This document shows, piece by piece, positions 23,476 through 34,469 of a DNA stretch of 64,000 nt. Location: the NCBI GenBank assembly GCA_947095585.1, contig OX352762.1:91197749-91261748 (forward strand), read 5' to 3'. Made by a program: the position numbers and the translations under genes. The notes beneath the pieces were generated by a model that was not told the DNA's origin, did no database searches, and saw nothing but the letters and a program-made list of their open reading frames with translations. The stretch's first letter is position 1; every line of letters begins with the position of its first letter. This DNA comes from Nephrocerus scutellatus. Its lineage: Eukaryota; Arthropoda; Insecta; Diptera; Pipunculidae.

Positions 23476-24291
23476 AAGCATTTTAGCAAATATCAGACAA
23501 ACAATTGATATTTACGGAATAAGGTTTGAAAGTTGCAACAAAAATATGTAACAAATTCTTAATTAAAAACTAGCTGATTTCAACATCCATCCCCGGAGTA
23601 TATGAGAAAAATTCTATGTAACTAATTAAATAATAAATGCTGTTATTAGTTTAATTTAATCTCTTCGGATGTGATCATCTTTGTTCAGGAATTGAATAAC
23701 ATTTTCTTTGGCCATATTATATATGAACATAAGCTAACATTATCATCCATCGACCTAAACTGGAAAACATTTTTCCTATAAATGTATGCAAGCGTAACGT
23801 TAGTTTCCATTTCCATCCATCAGCAAATGTTGACGCAAATCTGGTCTTATTCAAAAGAGCTTGTGCAGAGTCGTTGATGCGCTTTATCTGTTCGTCTTCA
23901 ACCCAATTTCATTGAATCGTAATGAATGAGTACACTTATGCATGTGTACTGATGTACTCGTAAGTGCTGTGTACAAACTACCAGCTACTCTGGAAATTCA
24001 ATCGGAAAGCAATGATCGATGCTGCACTACACTACTCGATTCTCGAACGTACAGCGAGATAATAAACCAGCAAATGCAGTGCATCGCAAGCAAGGAGGAA
24101 GCAAATCGCAATTTGACGGATACTAATCACGTACATACGCGCGTACGTGTAAAAAAGTGCATTTAAACATCTCGCATGGGAAATCGATTGACGGACGCAA
24201 TTGTGTAACGCTAGTCTGATAAGTCAATCAAAGATCGTGGTGTTGGCTGGAGACTGACTGCGCGTTGCATTGTGATGTGTATTTCTCTTAA
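23476..24291. other. No supportable gene; one short palindrome
   Basis: The open frame 23942-24166 (74 codons) has no recognisable motif. CACGTAC at 24128-24134 and GTACGTG at 24143-24149 form a short hairpin. Confidence 0.4.
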
Positions 24292-24504
24292 TACAGTAAC
24301 ACCTTTCACAGACGAAAACTATTTTTCGCGGAAAATTGTCAGACACGGAAAATTATCATTGAAAAATTACCTTTCATTGTAAATTAGCCAGAAACTTGTG
24401 AGACGTGGAAGGAATTTTTTTTATTAATACAAAATTATTAAAAACGGAAATACTACTAAGTCAATAGTGAAAAAGAAATTGAAACCAACTTATTTAACTA
24501 AGTA

Positions 24505-25338
24505 AAAAACAACCCATAAAAATTAAAAATTTTCATCTAAATTCTCTAATCGCAGAAATTCATATGGGAGCCCCTCGATCCTGGGTCATTTTTTTTTATT
24601 GTAGGAGAAAATCATCGAAAGAGACATTTGACATCAGATGTTAAAATTGAAAAAGCTCAGATCATTTTATTCTGAGCACTTAGAGCACGCTCATACTCTG
24701 AGCAAATAAGAAACACGAGCATTTATCTTGAGAACTCTTTGACTGCTCTGAACTAATTTATGAAAACGCGAAATGACAGAATATTGCGAAAACTTGTTGT
24801 TCTATCTGTAAGTTGATATCGACAACAAAAAAAAAACGACATCAATAAAAATACAATTCAGTAAATAAGTAAGTCAGTTGAATTAAGCATAAAACATTTA
24901 TGTCTCGTTTCATTTGCTGGGTTCATTTGTGCGTGATCTAAGATTTCTCCTTCTCTCTCTCCACCACCAAAATCATGCCGACTGCGCAGCACACACCGCA
25001 CACAGTCATTAAAGAACGACGGTATCTTATGCCACTATAAAAAATTAAAAAATTGTATAAGGGCCTTGCGGCCGAACCCGGGACCCGATCACTTCCAAAA
25101 TTAAAAGAAAGTATTGTCACCGGAAATACACATGTGTACAAAATTTGAGGAAAATCGAGCTTTAGGAAGTGCGTTAAAAATTGATAGTTAAAAAATAATA
25201 ATTTGTATGTTTTGTCTCCGGAAATACACATGTGTGAAAAATTTCAATAAAATCGGGCTTTGGAAAGTGGATTAAAAATTGATCGCAAGATTCCACGACA
25301 AACAGACCGACCGACAGACAGACGTGCCATGGGTAAGC
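24505..25338 (+). repeat. Repeat R copy, interrupted
   Basis: The 5' end at about 24509 has ACAACCCATAAAAATT and TTTTCATCTAAATTCTCTAA, as in other copies. A CATATGGGAGCCCCTCGATC module follows and is interrupted by unrelated sequence (about 24590-24960, containing TCTGAGCA-type repeats). Repeat R sequence resumes with CGCACACAGTCATTA and (about 25070) CCCGGGACCCGATCACTTCC, two modules starting CGGAAATACACATGTGT, and the 3' part AAGTGGATTAAAAATTGATCGCAAG with CGACCGACAGACAGACGTGCCA. Confidence 0.6.
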
Positions 25339-26012
25339 GAATTTAAAAATTAAAATTTTTCTTGTAAATTCTCTGATCGGAGATTCGATTTTGTTGTGAA
25401 GTTCCCCATTTGGCAGTTAAAACATAGCAGCCACAGCGCACGGTACGACGCACACACAATGACGTACACACAACGACGACGTACGGAGTACCACTAAAGT
25501 TCTTTCGTTTGAGTTGAGTTAAGCTGTAAAGCAGCGTGAGTGCGTAACCAGTTCTTCATATACTCGTAATACATATTGTACAAAACACAAATTAAGAATG
25601 CACTCACCCAACTGATTGTACAACACATTTCAATTACGGAACCATTCAGTTTTGTATAAAAATATTTGTTCTACTTCCTCTTGATATCTTTATACTCTCG
25701 ACTGCAACACAACAACAAAACAACCACAGCCGTAAAGCGAGCAGCGCTGCTTACAGCACATCGCTCAGCGCACACAGAACGCAGTCATTATAGTATGATA
25801 TGATATGATGATGCTGCTAAATGGAAATTTTTTATGGGAGCCCCCCGATTCTGCACCCTGATCTCTCTGAAATTTTAATAGAAAGTATTGTCACCGGTGT
25901 GCAAAATTTCAAAAAAAAATCGGGCTTTGGGAAGTGGGTTAAAAATTCATCAGAAAATCTGACCAGCCAGCCACATGCACGCGAAGGTAATATAGAGCAT
26001 TTAAAAAAATCT
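25339..26012 (+). repeat. Repeat R copy in tandem with the previous one
   Basis: The 5' end (TTTTTCTTGTAAATTCTCTGATCGG) directly follows the 3' end of the preceding copy. The middle carries CGCACACAGAACGCAGTCATTATAGTATGATATG (25767-25800), the uninterrupted equivalent of the site where the Tigger-like element at 47950 inserted. It ends GGGCTTTGGGAAGTGGGTTAAAAATT and GGTAATATAGAGCATTTAAAAA (about 25986-26007). Confidence 0.65.
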
Positions 26013-26024
26013 CTATCTGTGCCT

Positions 26025-26220
26025 CTGTGTCTGTACACTGTCCACTCTACAGCACATCCGGCTGAACTTATCGGGCTGAAAATTCATATTTAAGCTTTTT
26101 ACATAAATTTTAAGGGGCCAGATGATTTGACCGAAATCTAACAACCGGAGGTGACAGTTTACTTTGACAGTTTTTCGCGTTTTTGCAAATAACTCAAAAA
26201 GTATAGCACTTAGGAGAGAA
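26025..26220 (+). repeat. Dispersed repeat Q, copy 1
   Basis: GTCCACTCTACAGCACATCC, GAAAATTCATATTTAAGCTT, GACAGTTTACTTTGACAG and GCAAATAACTCAAAAAGTATAGCA match the reverse complement of 45600-45800 in the same order. No coding sense. Confidence 0.65.
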
Positions 26221-26502
26221 AAAATTAAAAAAAAAATTTGAAAAAAATAAAAATTTAATATACATTTACTGAAGATTCCGGCCCCGTCGTGTTGTGCCCA
26301 CACCTCTATTTTCTTTAAGAAACTATTTAAATTCATTTTACTTCTAAATTCTAAATTACGTAATTAATTGTGAACAAAAACTGTGTTGTCTACATTGTAT
26401 GAACATGTAATTTCTTTAAATTTTGTACATCAACCTCACCAACCGGAAGCTGAAAATTTTTGACGGTCCCTTAAAATTCCGTCTTTGAGAGGTTTAACTG
26501 TA

Positions 26503-27310
26503 GTTCTATTCGGTTTCATCATTAGTTGCAATAATATGTTCACACCTGTATATATCGATATGTACTATCTAAGTAGTCCAAATCAATTTTCCAATATATG
26601 TACAAAAATGGTTTAGTGCACTGGCATATTGAGAAGCTAAGCGAATGGCGTAAAACATAGTATGTGCTAATTTATCCAGCGTCTGGAAAGTTTTCCTCCA
26701 GATGTCTGAAATGAGATGTTGAATGCCAGTTAATGAATTCTGTACATTTTAATATCTACTAGTGCATTAAACTTGTACTTCTGCTCAACGTAAATTAAAG
26801 AGTTTTGAACGTAAAAAGCCGGTATTGGCGAGCGGATCATTTCATCTTTCTAGTGCAGGATGTTGTTCTTGTCTTCTTCATCAGTTGTAAAACAATAGCT
26901 CGGTAAAAAAAATAAAACTACGATCTGCAACCGGATACTTTTAATTTCTATTTGTTACCTTATATTTAGATTATCCATTGAGAAGTTGGTAATTACCTGA
27001 AAATAAAATATGAAAATAAATATTTAGATATTATGGTATTAAATTTAATAAATACTTTTTACTATTTTAGTGAGCAAATACTACTTTTTTAAGTCCTGCA
27101 CTTATGTTTATAATTATTAAATAGCTATATCTATTAAATATATTATATATATCATAATTCTTTATTGAGAGTAACTTGAATATGTTTACACAATTGGAGA
27201 TTTACATAGAGACTTAGCTATACGCTATTACAACTAAGTTTAATTTTTTTATTAGGGCATAATATATTTAATAAAATAATTATGTTTTTTCTTTACAACA
27301 AATGATTAAA
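26503..27310. other. AT-rich, no supportable gene
   Basis: Nothing beyond AT-rich low-complexity sequence was seen. Confidence 0.45.
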
Positions 27311-27334
27311 TTTAATTCCATGAATTGAGAACAA

Positions 27335-27600
27335 AAAAAAACAAACATGTGGAGACTGATTCCAGGGATTTTAGTGAAGCTTGGCTATCCGAGAATATAC
27401 GGATATCCTTAGCGGATATGACGTTTCTATTCAGCCAAGACAAGGCTTCACTGATCGCCATAATTTCAGCCTGGAAAACACTACAGTGACTTTGAAGACG
27501 GAAAGGGAGTCTAAGATTTAGCTTTTTTGAGTTAACACCTGCCGACTCTGTCATCAGTTTCATCTTCCAGGTAAACGTCCTCGTCCCAGAATGATCTGGG
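27335..27600 (-). pseudogene. RNase H domain fragment of LINE family D
   Basis: On the minus strand, residues read HCSVFQAEIMAISEALSWL and then IRIFSDSQASLKSLESV, the AEI..I and SDSQ(A)(A)LK motifs of the RNase H domain found in LOA/R1/I-type non-LTR elements. These hold the second and third acidic residues (E of AEI, D of SDSQ). The first motif, normally FTDGSK, has become FTWKMK, so the first catalytic Asp is lost. Sequence ends near 27335 in a T-rich stretch. No RT is attached. Confidence 0.7.
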
Positions 27601-27880
27601 AATGGTGTAGTCTATGTTGTCTATGTTTCCTAGCTCTTTATGAAATATACTATTCGCTATTCTACAGTACAGATATACCCCCATCATAAGTAATGTAGAT
27701 TCATGTCAATTCAATTAACCGCTAATAAAAGGATTTTGTTCCTTGAGTTTACAATTGACGGACTGAGTTGTAGAGCACATAACTTTATTTATTCGTGTTT
27801 TACCGATCGTCGTTCATCTTAAAACGAGTTTAAATGTACATGAAATAAAATTATTGTATACTAGTACCGGCGTTGCCCGG

Positions 27881-28245
27881 CACTAATATCGGTCGTTTTA
27901 GAATATTTTTACATGTCATCACCCTCCCACCACCGCCCCTATAGGGTTTAGTGGTATTACACCGTCACTGTTAATTTCAGCGTCCCTGAAACTATGGATT
28001 CGACACTAATATCGGTCATGTCAACTGTTACAGCCTTACCAACCTGCCCCTAGGGGTGCTAGGGTTTCTTACAGTCACCATACATCTCAGCAGTCCTCAA
28101 AACTATGGATTCGACACCAACACCGGTCAACTTAAATATTAGTCCATTCCCACCACCATCCCTAAAAGTGTCTTAACGTCACTATGCATCTCAGCGTTCC
28201 CGAAAACTTTAGATTTGACACTAATATCGGTCATGTCATGTCATA
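27881..28245 (+). repeat. Degenerate tandem repeat of about 105-123 bp, three to four units
   Basis: CACTAATATCGGTC or its variant recurs at 27881, 28004, 28115 (CACCAACACCGGTC) and 28219. Between these are CCCACCACC/ACCAACCTGCCCCTA, a GTCACTxTxxATCTCAGC and CTATGGATTCGA. The array follows CTAGTACCGGCGTTGCCCGG. No coding potential. Confidence 0.7.
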
Positions 28246-28249
28246 TGTT

Positions 28250-29645
28250 TTAAATTATTTATAAATTTGACGAAAAACTGTCAACGAAAATATTCTGTTT
28301 TTTAAAAGACAATTTTACGATAAAGGCGTTACGTATTCCCAAAACTCAATTGAAATTACGTGCTGGGGAGCGAGCAGACGAATTGTGGACAGCAATAAGG
28401 TTGCTCTCAAAGACATTTTGAGTAGATTTATGTGACAACATCGTTCACTAAAAAGATAAAGAACTAGACTTACTAGTAAGTACATTTTATTAAATTGGAT
28501 AACAACAGACTAGCATTCTTAAATTTTTGTGCCGCATCGTAACACTCATCCCAAATTATATTCCACGACATCCAGCCATGCCAGCATAAAGACGTTTTAC
28601 CAGGTTACTTAAATTAATTTTTTATTGATTCAAATTTTTGTACATTATTATGATTTATAATGAAGCGAAGAAACTGTAAACACTTTTGTTTTTAATTGTA
28701 GTAATACGAGGAGTATGTTGTTGTAATGTTTTACTTTGTTGGAAACAAACGGCAAAAACTAAGGGTAGCAACCCCAACAAATGCGGCCACATGGAAGAAA
28801 TTTTATAAACTCGTATGTATGTATGCGTAAATGATATCCATGTCATGATCAAGCAATAAATATTCAAGGCAAGAAACTGGATGCTCACCCCCTAAGTAGC
28901 ACCTAATATCCTCATAGACAGACACATAGACAGGCTGGCACAGGCACAGAGGTAGCATTCCATGCAGCTGCAATGTGGGAACATCTGTGCGACGAGTGCG
29001 GTGCGGATGACACGAGTCCATCCACCAAGTTCAAAAGGATTTTTTGTATGCTGTGTAATCTTATGTTACAGTAACTGTTTTGAACGCAGCAGACAAATAA
29101 ATGTGTGGTATGTCATTTGTGTAGTATAAATAAGTATACAGATAGAAAAGCTGTAAGGGAAACACTAAATGAAGATAGGTACACTCTGCGAAAATATGTC
29201 ACAGGAATGAGTTTTCAGAATTATAAAATTGTCAGCAGAACACAACATCGACCGGTGGCAGTATTGCGACTGGTATGTGTGATTATCGATTTATTTCCTA
29301 TTTCACTAGACAAAATAATGTTTTTCCCGAGACGTTTCGCCGGCCGTAAAGTATCTATTGAACGCTAAATGCAGTAAGACACGATGAGCATCTTGTGCAA
29401 CCACCTGGACTAGCTGCTGAATGATTGTTTACATGCTTTTGTTTTTTATGAGTCGAAGAGTACCGTCTTATCTTTACTACGATTATTTTTTGTTAAAATA
29501 TTTATTGTTTACTAAGCCTAATAGAAAATTTCGTTTTAACCTACATATTTACAAATGGTGATTGATTCAGAGTTATAGAACTTTCGATCCAGAGAGCTGT
29601 TATTTTAAAGTTTGTAAAGGACATTTGTGTATAGTACTGCACTAA
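28250..29645. other. No supportable gene
   Basis: Short open frames only; 29021-28803 and 28888-28655 (minus) overlap in different frames without motifs. Confidence 0.4.
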
Positions 29646-29649
29646 CAAA

Positions 29650-30760
29650 TTTACATTGAAAGACTTACAACGTTTGCAATTTGTGGAAGTATATTTCCAA
29701 AATAAATCGTCTGAGCCACTTAATCGTCGAGTTAATGATAACCAAGAGTGGCAGCAATCCGTTATACGAATAAACGGGCCTAGTTTTCATTATTTATTGA
29801 CTTGCAAGGAAAATAATTCTCGATTTTTATTTACAAGTTTGAAAAACATTAAAGAAAAACTTGAGAATCACTATAACAGTTTCTGTCATTATTGTTTATG
29901 TCTCTGTTAAAGGTTTAATAAACACTGAAGAACTTTGAGAATCACCAAAAAATAACAGTTTGAGATTCTCTGAAATAAAGAGAAGAGCCCTCATGGTTTA
30001 TGTCTCTGTTAAAAGTTTGTGAATCACTGAATTAGTACACTGGTTATATTTCACTATAGTTTAGAGAATTACAATGGTATGTGCGTGCGTGCGTACGTGC
30101 GTGCGTGCGTGATGAAGTGAGTGACAGGGCAATTGGGGTATTAGGGCAAGATTTCGAACAAAAAAGAATCAGCGAATGTTTTCATAAAGTTTCGAACTTG
30201 TCTGTTCGTCGCCTTTATCAGCAAGTTGGCCTTTTATTCCATTTGTTATTCCATTAAATAGAAAATTTTGCGTAAAGATCTTGGTCTCCACCCATATAAG
30301 ATTCAATTAGTTCAATATCTCAATCTCAAGCCGCACGATCATTTGTTTAGTGAATAAGCTGAAAGTTAACTGGAACTTTTATCGAAACATTTTGTTTAGT
30401 GATAAAGCTTATATCTGATTAAATAGTTACGTTAATACAAAAAATTGCCGTATGTGGAGTAAAATTAATCCATAGAAGCTTCACCAAGTTTCAAATTAAC
30501 TTGAAAAATTTATTCTTTGGTGTTGTTTGTATGTAAAAGGCACTAATGATGCAAATTTCTTTAAAAATGAGGTCGCAGCGAATGATACTGTCAAAGGAGA
30601 TCAAGATGGTTGTTTAGTGCCATACAGCGAACCAAAAAATTTATTTATTGAAAAACAAATTTCATGACAAGAAAGAAATGGTTCAGTGAATTGTCTTCTA
30701 AAAACGTGTGATTTAATGCTATTTGACTATTTTCTTTAGCGAAATGTGTAGTCACTTGTA
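29650..30760 (+). mobile_element. Degenerate mariner/Tc1-type transposon, left part (split by later insertions)
   Basis: From about 30160 the plus strand carries a transposase of the same group as that at 58914-59800, heavily broken. Readable pieces in order: KILVSTHIRFN (cf. KDLGMTPYKVK), VNTKNCRMWSKINP (cf. VNKQN), FILWCCLYVKG (cf. VTVWCGFW), NEVAANDTVKGDQ, and CDLMLFDYFL, the third catalytic Asp region. The reading continues after the mariner insertion with SLVSYANNLN at about 36909 (cf. VKSxVYADNPxTI). The 5' boundary at 29650 is uncertain; it rests on a weak match (QRLQFVEVYFQNKSS) to the N-terminal helix. A (GTGC)n run lies at about 30082-30110. Confidence 0.6.
30083..30111. repeat. (GTGC)n microsatellite
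   Basis: GTGCGTGCGTGCGTACGTGC and further units, with one variant unit. Confidence 0.8.
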
Positions 30761-30770
30761 CGAGGGTAAT

Positions 30771-31507
30771 AATTATGTTTTCAATGTAACTTAGTAAATT
30801 TTAAAAAAGATCTTTCTTTATTAAAATAATATTACAAGTCACAAGAAAATTATTTAAGACAATATCTTTATTGAATGATTCTATATCCTGTATCACTGTG
30901 TATAAATTTGTAGAATGGAAGTGTTAATAATACAATCCGTTAAACAATACTGAATGAATGTTGGATACTTAATGAATGTTGGATGGAAACTTAATGAATC
31001 CCGGATACTTAATGAATTATGAATACTGAATGCTTCTGCTTTTATACTTATTTCTATATACTTATTTTGTTATGTGATCCAACTTGTGTTGTGAAATAGT
31101 TTTGGACTTTGAACTTGTTTTCGTCTTTGAGGACGTAAACATGTTATTGTCTTAGATCTGATTTGAGATAAGGTTGTTTTCATGTTCTAGCATGTTTTGA
31201 ATAGATATCTAAATTCGTCGTAATTGACCATCTGGCGTTTTGATCATTGATTGGCCTTGAATTGAAGATGGTAAACATGTTGACAAAATTCGTATTGTGA
31301 TATAAGATTGGCCTTGAATGTTAAAGTAGTAAACAAGATGATTTCATCATGTTGTGAAATTGGTAAACAAGATATGAAGTTGGATCGCATTTACATTATT
31401 CTTATTCTATGTGATTATGTGATTACATACTGTGAATATCTTATATTGTTATTCAGTATTTCTATATTATAACGGGTGCCTGTAGTGGGATATTCTCTAT
31501 GTTAACA
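30771..31507 (-). repeat. 3' LTR of the errantivirus-like element
   Basis: 737 bp, apparently identical by eye to 35025-35761. It includes TATATA-like AT tracts and an AATAAA-like signal in element orientation (the plus strand has TTTATT). The identity implies a recent insertion. Confidence 0.9.
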
Positions 31508-31514
31508 CCCCCAC

Positions 31515-32161
31515 CGCTAGCCTGAGGCTCCGACGAAGTAGTAGCTTTACATATTGATATTTTCTTATATTTTAAAGGTTTATAAATTGATAATATGATT
31601 ATTAGTATGAAAATTATGGATATATAAGATGTATGAAAATAGGTTTGTTCTTTAGTTTTTATAGTAATTTCTTCAATATGTTTTCTATTGTTTTCTATTT
31701 TTTCGATATGAAATCTTCTAATTTGATTTTTTCGATACTTTTATTTTCTATTACTTCTGATATAAAGTATGGAAGAATGATATCATCTTTTATTTTAAAA
31801 TATGAATTTATATATGTTTTATTTTCGATTTCTATATTACAGTTTTCGAATTTAATTATTTTGCTTCCATATATATCTATTTTTAATTGATTACAGTTAT
31901 GTTTGATTTTAGAATTATTTTAGAAATATTTTTCGTTACTACAATTCCTGGGATTATTTCTTTAATTTCTTCCTCTGTAAAATTTTTCATTTTGCAATAG
32001 GCTTTTTCAAATTTAATAATATTTGTAGTACAGTTGTTTCTTATTTTATTTAAGTTTTTCTCTAACTTATCTTTTACATTTTTATCATATATATTATTAT
32101 TTTGATCTATTATAAAGGTGCTTTCGTTTAATGATATGGTTTTATTGTTTTTGTTTGGCAT
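31515..32161 (-). pseudogene. Env-like protein remnant, C-terminal part, of the errantivirus-like element
   Basis: The frame 32161-31883 (92 codons) is Lys/Asn/Ile-rich and carries the segment KFEKAYCKMKNFTEEEIKEI and then PGIVVTKNISKI, resembling Env proteins of insect gypsy-group elements; these normally mediate membrane fusion. After the stop the same strand continues in further frames, with at least one more stop/frameshift near 31697-31720. A hydrophobic stretch (31578-31630, rich in Ile/Leu) followed by a basic tail fits a transmembrane anchor. The N-terminal Env part is missing and the gene is broken. Confidence 0.6.
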
Positions 32162-32460
32162 TGGTTCAATGATAATAGTGGAATATGAGGAGTTAGAATA
32201 TTCGGGTATTAAGAGGATTATTATAATAAGTTCATATTCGAATATTACGGCTATTTTTGTGTCTTTAAGTCCTTGGATATTTTTAGCTAGTTTTAGTTCC
32301 TTTTCTGTTAAAATATTTCTTGTAAGTATACCAAGTTTGCTTGTTAGAATAATTTGTTCTATGTCGTCTATGTGATGTCGGAAAAGATTGATGTCATAAT
32401 TAATTTGATAAATATGTTCTATGTAATTTATTTCTTTTTCTGTTTTAAGATTTTACTTGT

Positions 32461-34134
32461 TTATGAGTTACTTTTATGTGTTTTTCCTTTTGTTTTAATT
32501 GTTGGTGAATTGTAGTTTTGATATTTCTTTTTCCGTTTGATGTGTGATTTATAATATTTTAAATTATTTCGTTTATCGATTATATGATTTTCGTCTATTT
32601 TTTCTGCATCAAGTTTTCTGAATTTCGTGTGATTTTTTCCACCGCGTGTTTCTTTAATGAAAGTAGTTCCTGGTTGTATTTCTAAATCTTCTCTTTCTTT
32701 ATTTAATTTATTTATGGAAGTTTGTTTTTTCTTGATTATTTTATCTTTAATAGAATCATATTCGTTGTTATGTATTTTTCCATTTTTAAAATCGATTGGT
32801 TTTTTATCAGTAGTTGAATGTATGGTATTGTTATAATAATTTATAATTTTTAATATCTTTTCCTCAACAGTATTATTATTTGTGTTTGGATCATGCCTTA
32901 ATAATCTAATGTGTTCATTGATTGTGTTATGTAGTCTTTCTACATCTGAATTGGATGTGTGGTTATAATTTGAGGTATAATGAATTTCTATGTTTTCGTT
33001 TTGTAAAAATTCTTTAAGTGGAAGAGCTTTAAATCCTAGCTCGTTATCTACAATTAATTTATTTATTGGTCCAATAGCAGCGATTAACGTTAGAATGCTT
33101 CTTTTAAATTCTGTCCATGTTCTTGCTGTGATTTTTATTGCTTGAGCGAATTTGCTGAATTTATCTATGAACGTGACAAAGAGTTGTTTTTCAAGTGAAT
33201 AGAAAACGTCTGCATGAATAATTTCGTTTGGTGCTGAAGGGGTTTCCGTTAGTTGATATTTATTTTTAATTGGATTTCGATCATATTTTTCTAAATTACA
33301 TATTTCGCAATTGTTGAACTGCCTGTTCCTATTCTGATATTGGTCGGATCTATAATTATTATAGCTATCATTTCTATAATTGTTAAGATGTTCATTTCTG
33401 TTTGGGTTTTGTTGGTATTTATTTCCATATTCTTGTTTATTTGGAGAAAAATTATTATTTTTATTGTAATTATTATTATAACGTATTTTCCTATTATTAT
33501 TGTGATTATAGAATGGTTCTGGATTTGATTGATCTGCGTAGCCTGTTTGACTAAGTATATCAATTGCTGATTCTAAATTCTCAGGATTTCTACAAATTAG
33601 AATTGTTTTCATTGGTTCAGGTATTTTATTTTTAAATATATCAAGTGCAGTACGTATGTTATTTAATGAACATTCGTTCGCTATTTTACCAGGGCCAGTT
33701 ACTAATAAAGTTTTGTTATTTAATTTTCGTAGTTTATCTTTTATTTCGTTGAAAAAACCTAAAACATTGTTTTTGAAAGTAACACCTTTCAATTCGTCGA
33801 AAAGTTGTTCTACACTACGTCTTTCGGCAAAGTTATTTTGTAAAACGATTTTTATATCATTCCAAGCAATGGCTTGGGTATTAATTTCTATTACTTCTCT
33901 AGCTTTTCTGATAAGTTTGCTTCTTATTATGTCCGAAAATAAATATTGAGAAAGGTCATCGTAAGTTATTAATAGCGGATTTATTCTGTCTACTAAATTA
34001 GTGAATGTTAATAAGTTGTCCGAATTTCCGTCAAAGTAAGGAAGGGCGTTTAGGTATTTAATAGGATTTAGGATTATTTTATTTTCTAAGATAATATTAT
34101 TTTCTTGCATTAAATTATTTACTTGATTTTCCAT
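32461..34134 (-). CDS. Gag-integrase fusion open reading frame (557 aa) of the errantivirus-like element
   Basis: Residues 1 to about 274 look like an errantivirus Gag: no zinc knuckle, LPYFDGNSDNLLTFTNLVD near residue 31, and an Asn/Tyr/Arg-rich C-terminal region (about 205-273) suited to RNA binding. It runs without a break into NCEICNLEKYD (275-285), the last Cys-x2-Cys of an integrase zinc-binding domain, and then an integrase core with Asp309 (HADVF), Asp363 (VDNELGF) and Glu399 (SDVERLHN), spaced D-35-E as in active integrases. The C-terminal tail is basic. Protease, RT, RNase H and most of the zinc domain are removed by a deletion that preserved the frame. It is the only long intact coding frame in the window. 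Start chosen as the only ATG before the conserved Gag segment. Confidence 0.8.
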   Translation of the reverse strand: MENQVNNLMQENNIILENKIILNPIKYLNALPYFDGNSDNLLTFTNLVDRINPLLITYDDLSQYLFSDIIRSKLIRKAREVIEINTQAIAWNDIKIVLQNNFAERRSVEQLFDELKGVTFKNNVLGFFNEIKDKLRKLNNKTLLVTGPGKIANECSLNNIRTALDIFKNKIPEPMKTILICRNPENLESAIDILSQTGYADQSNPEPFYNHNNNRKIRYNNNYNKNNNFSPNKQEYGNKYQQNPNRNEHLNNYRNDSYNNYRSDQYQNRNRQFNNCEICNLEKYDRNPIKNKYQLTETPSAPNEIIHADVFYSLEKQLFVTFIDKFSKFAQAIKITARTWTEFKRSILTLIAAIGPINKLIVDNELGFKALPLKEFLQNENIEIHYTSNYNHTSNSDVERLHNTINEHIRLLRHDPNTNNNTVEEKILKIINYYNNTIHSTTDKKPIDFKNGKIHNNEYDSIKDKIIKKKQTSINKLNKEREDLEIQPGTTFIKETRGGKNHTKFRKLDAEKIDENHIIDKRNNLKYYKSHIKRKKKYQNYNSPTIKTKGKTHKSNS

Positions 34135-34469
34135 TTTGATTTTATTAAATATTTTTTTGTAATAATAAAAAAAAATAAAGTAACCTTATATTTTATATAT
34201 ATAATAAAAATTGTAGATTTTATTTGTTAAAAATTATTTAAATTGTGTATATATTTTTCAATAGTAAAAATGTCTATGATTTCACCTTGATTTAATTTTC
34301 AGATCAGCAATTTGATGATAAATATTGATTGATGTTCTTTGTTAATTTATTATGTTGAATCGTCTTTAATTTGTCTTCTAGTGATATTGCGGATAATTGT
34401 CTTTGATTCGTCTTCTTTATGTTGATTTGACCAATAGTTTATTTTGTTAATGTTCTTTATTTTGTAGAA

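Larger units (their letters stand above)
24294..26500. mobile_element. pogo/Tigger-like TIR pair enclosing other repeats
   Basis: TA followed by CAGTAACACCTTTCACAGAC(G) starts at 24294; CGTCTTTGAGAGGTTTAACTG followed by TA ends at 26500. The right end in reverse complement (CAGTTAAACCTCTCAAAGAC) matches the left at 17 of 21 positions. The CAGT start and TA flanks are typical of pogo/Tigger elements. I see no transposase inside; the 2.2-kb interior is mostly two copies of repeat R and repeat Q, so this is probably a short non-autonomous element enlarged by later insertions. That these two ends belong to one element is an inference. Confidence 0.55.

Noticed and set aside
23942..24166. 74-codon open frame
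   Set aside because: No recognisable domain; surrounded by non-coding DNA; chance expectation is not low enough.
33340..33949. Plus-strand open frames at 33340-33528 and 33656-33949
   Set aside because: They are shadows of the minus-strand Gag-integrase frame.
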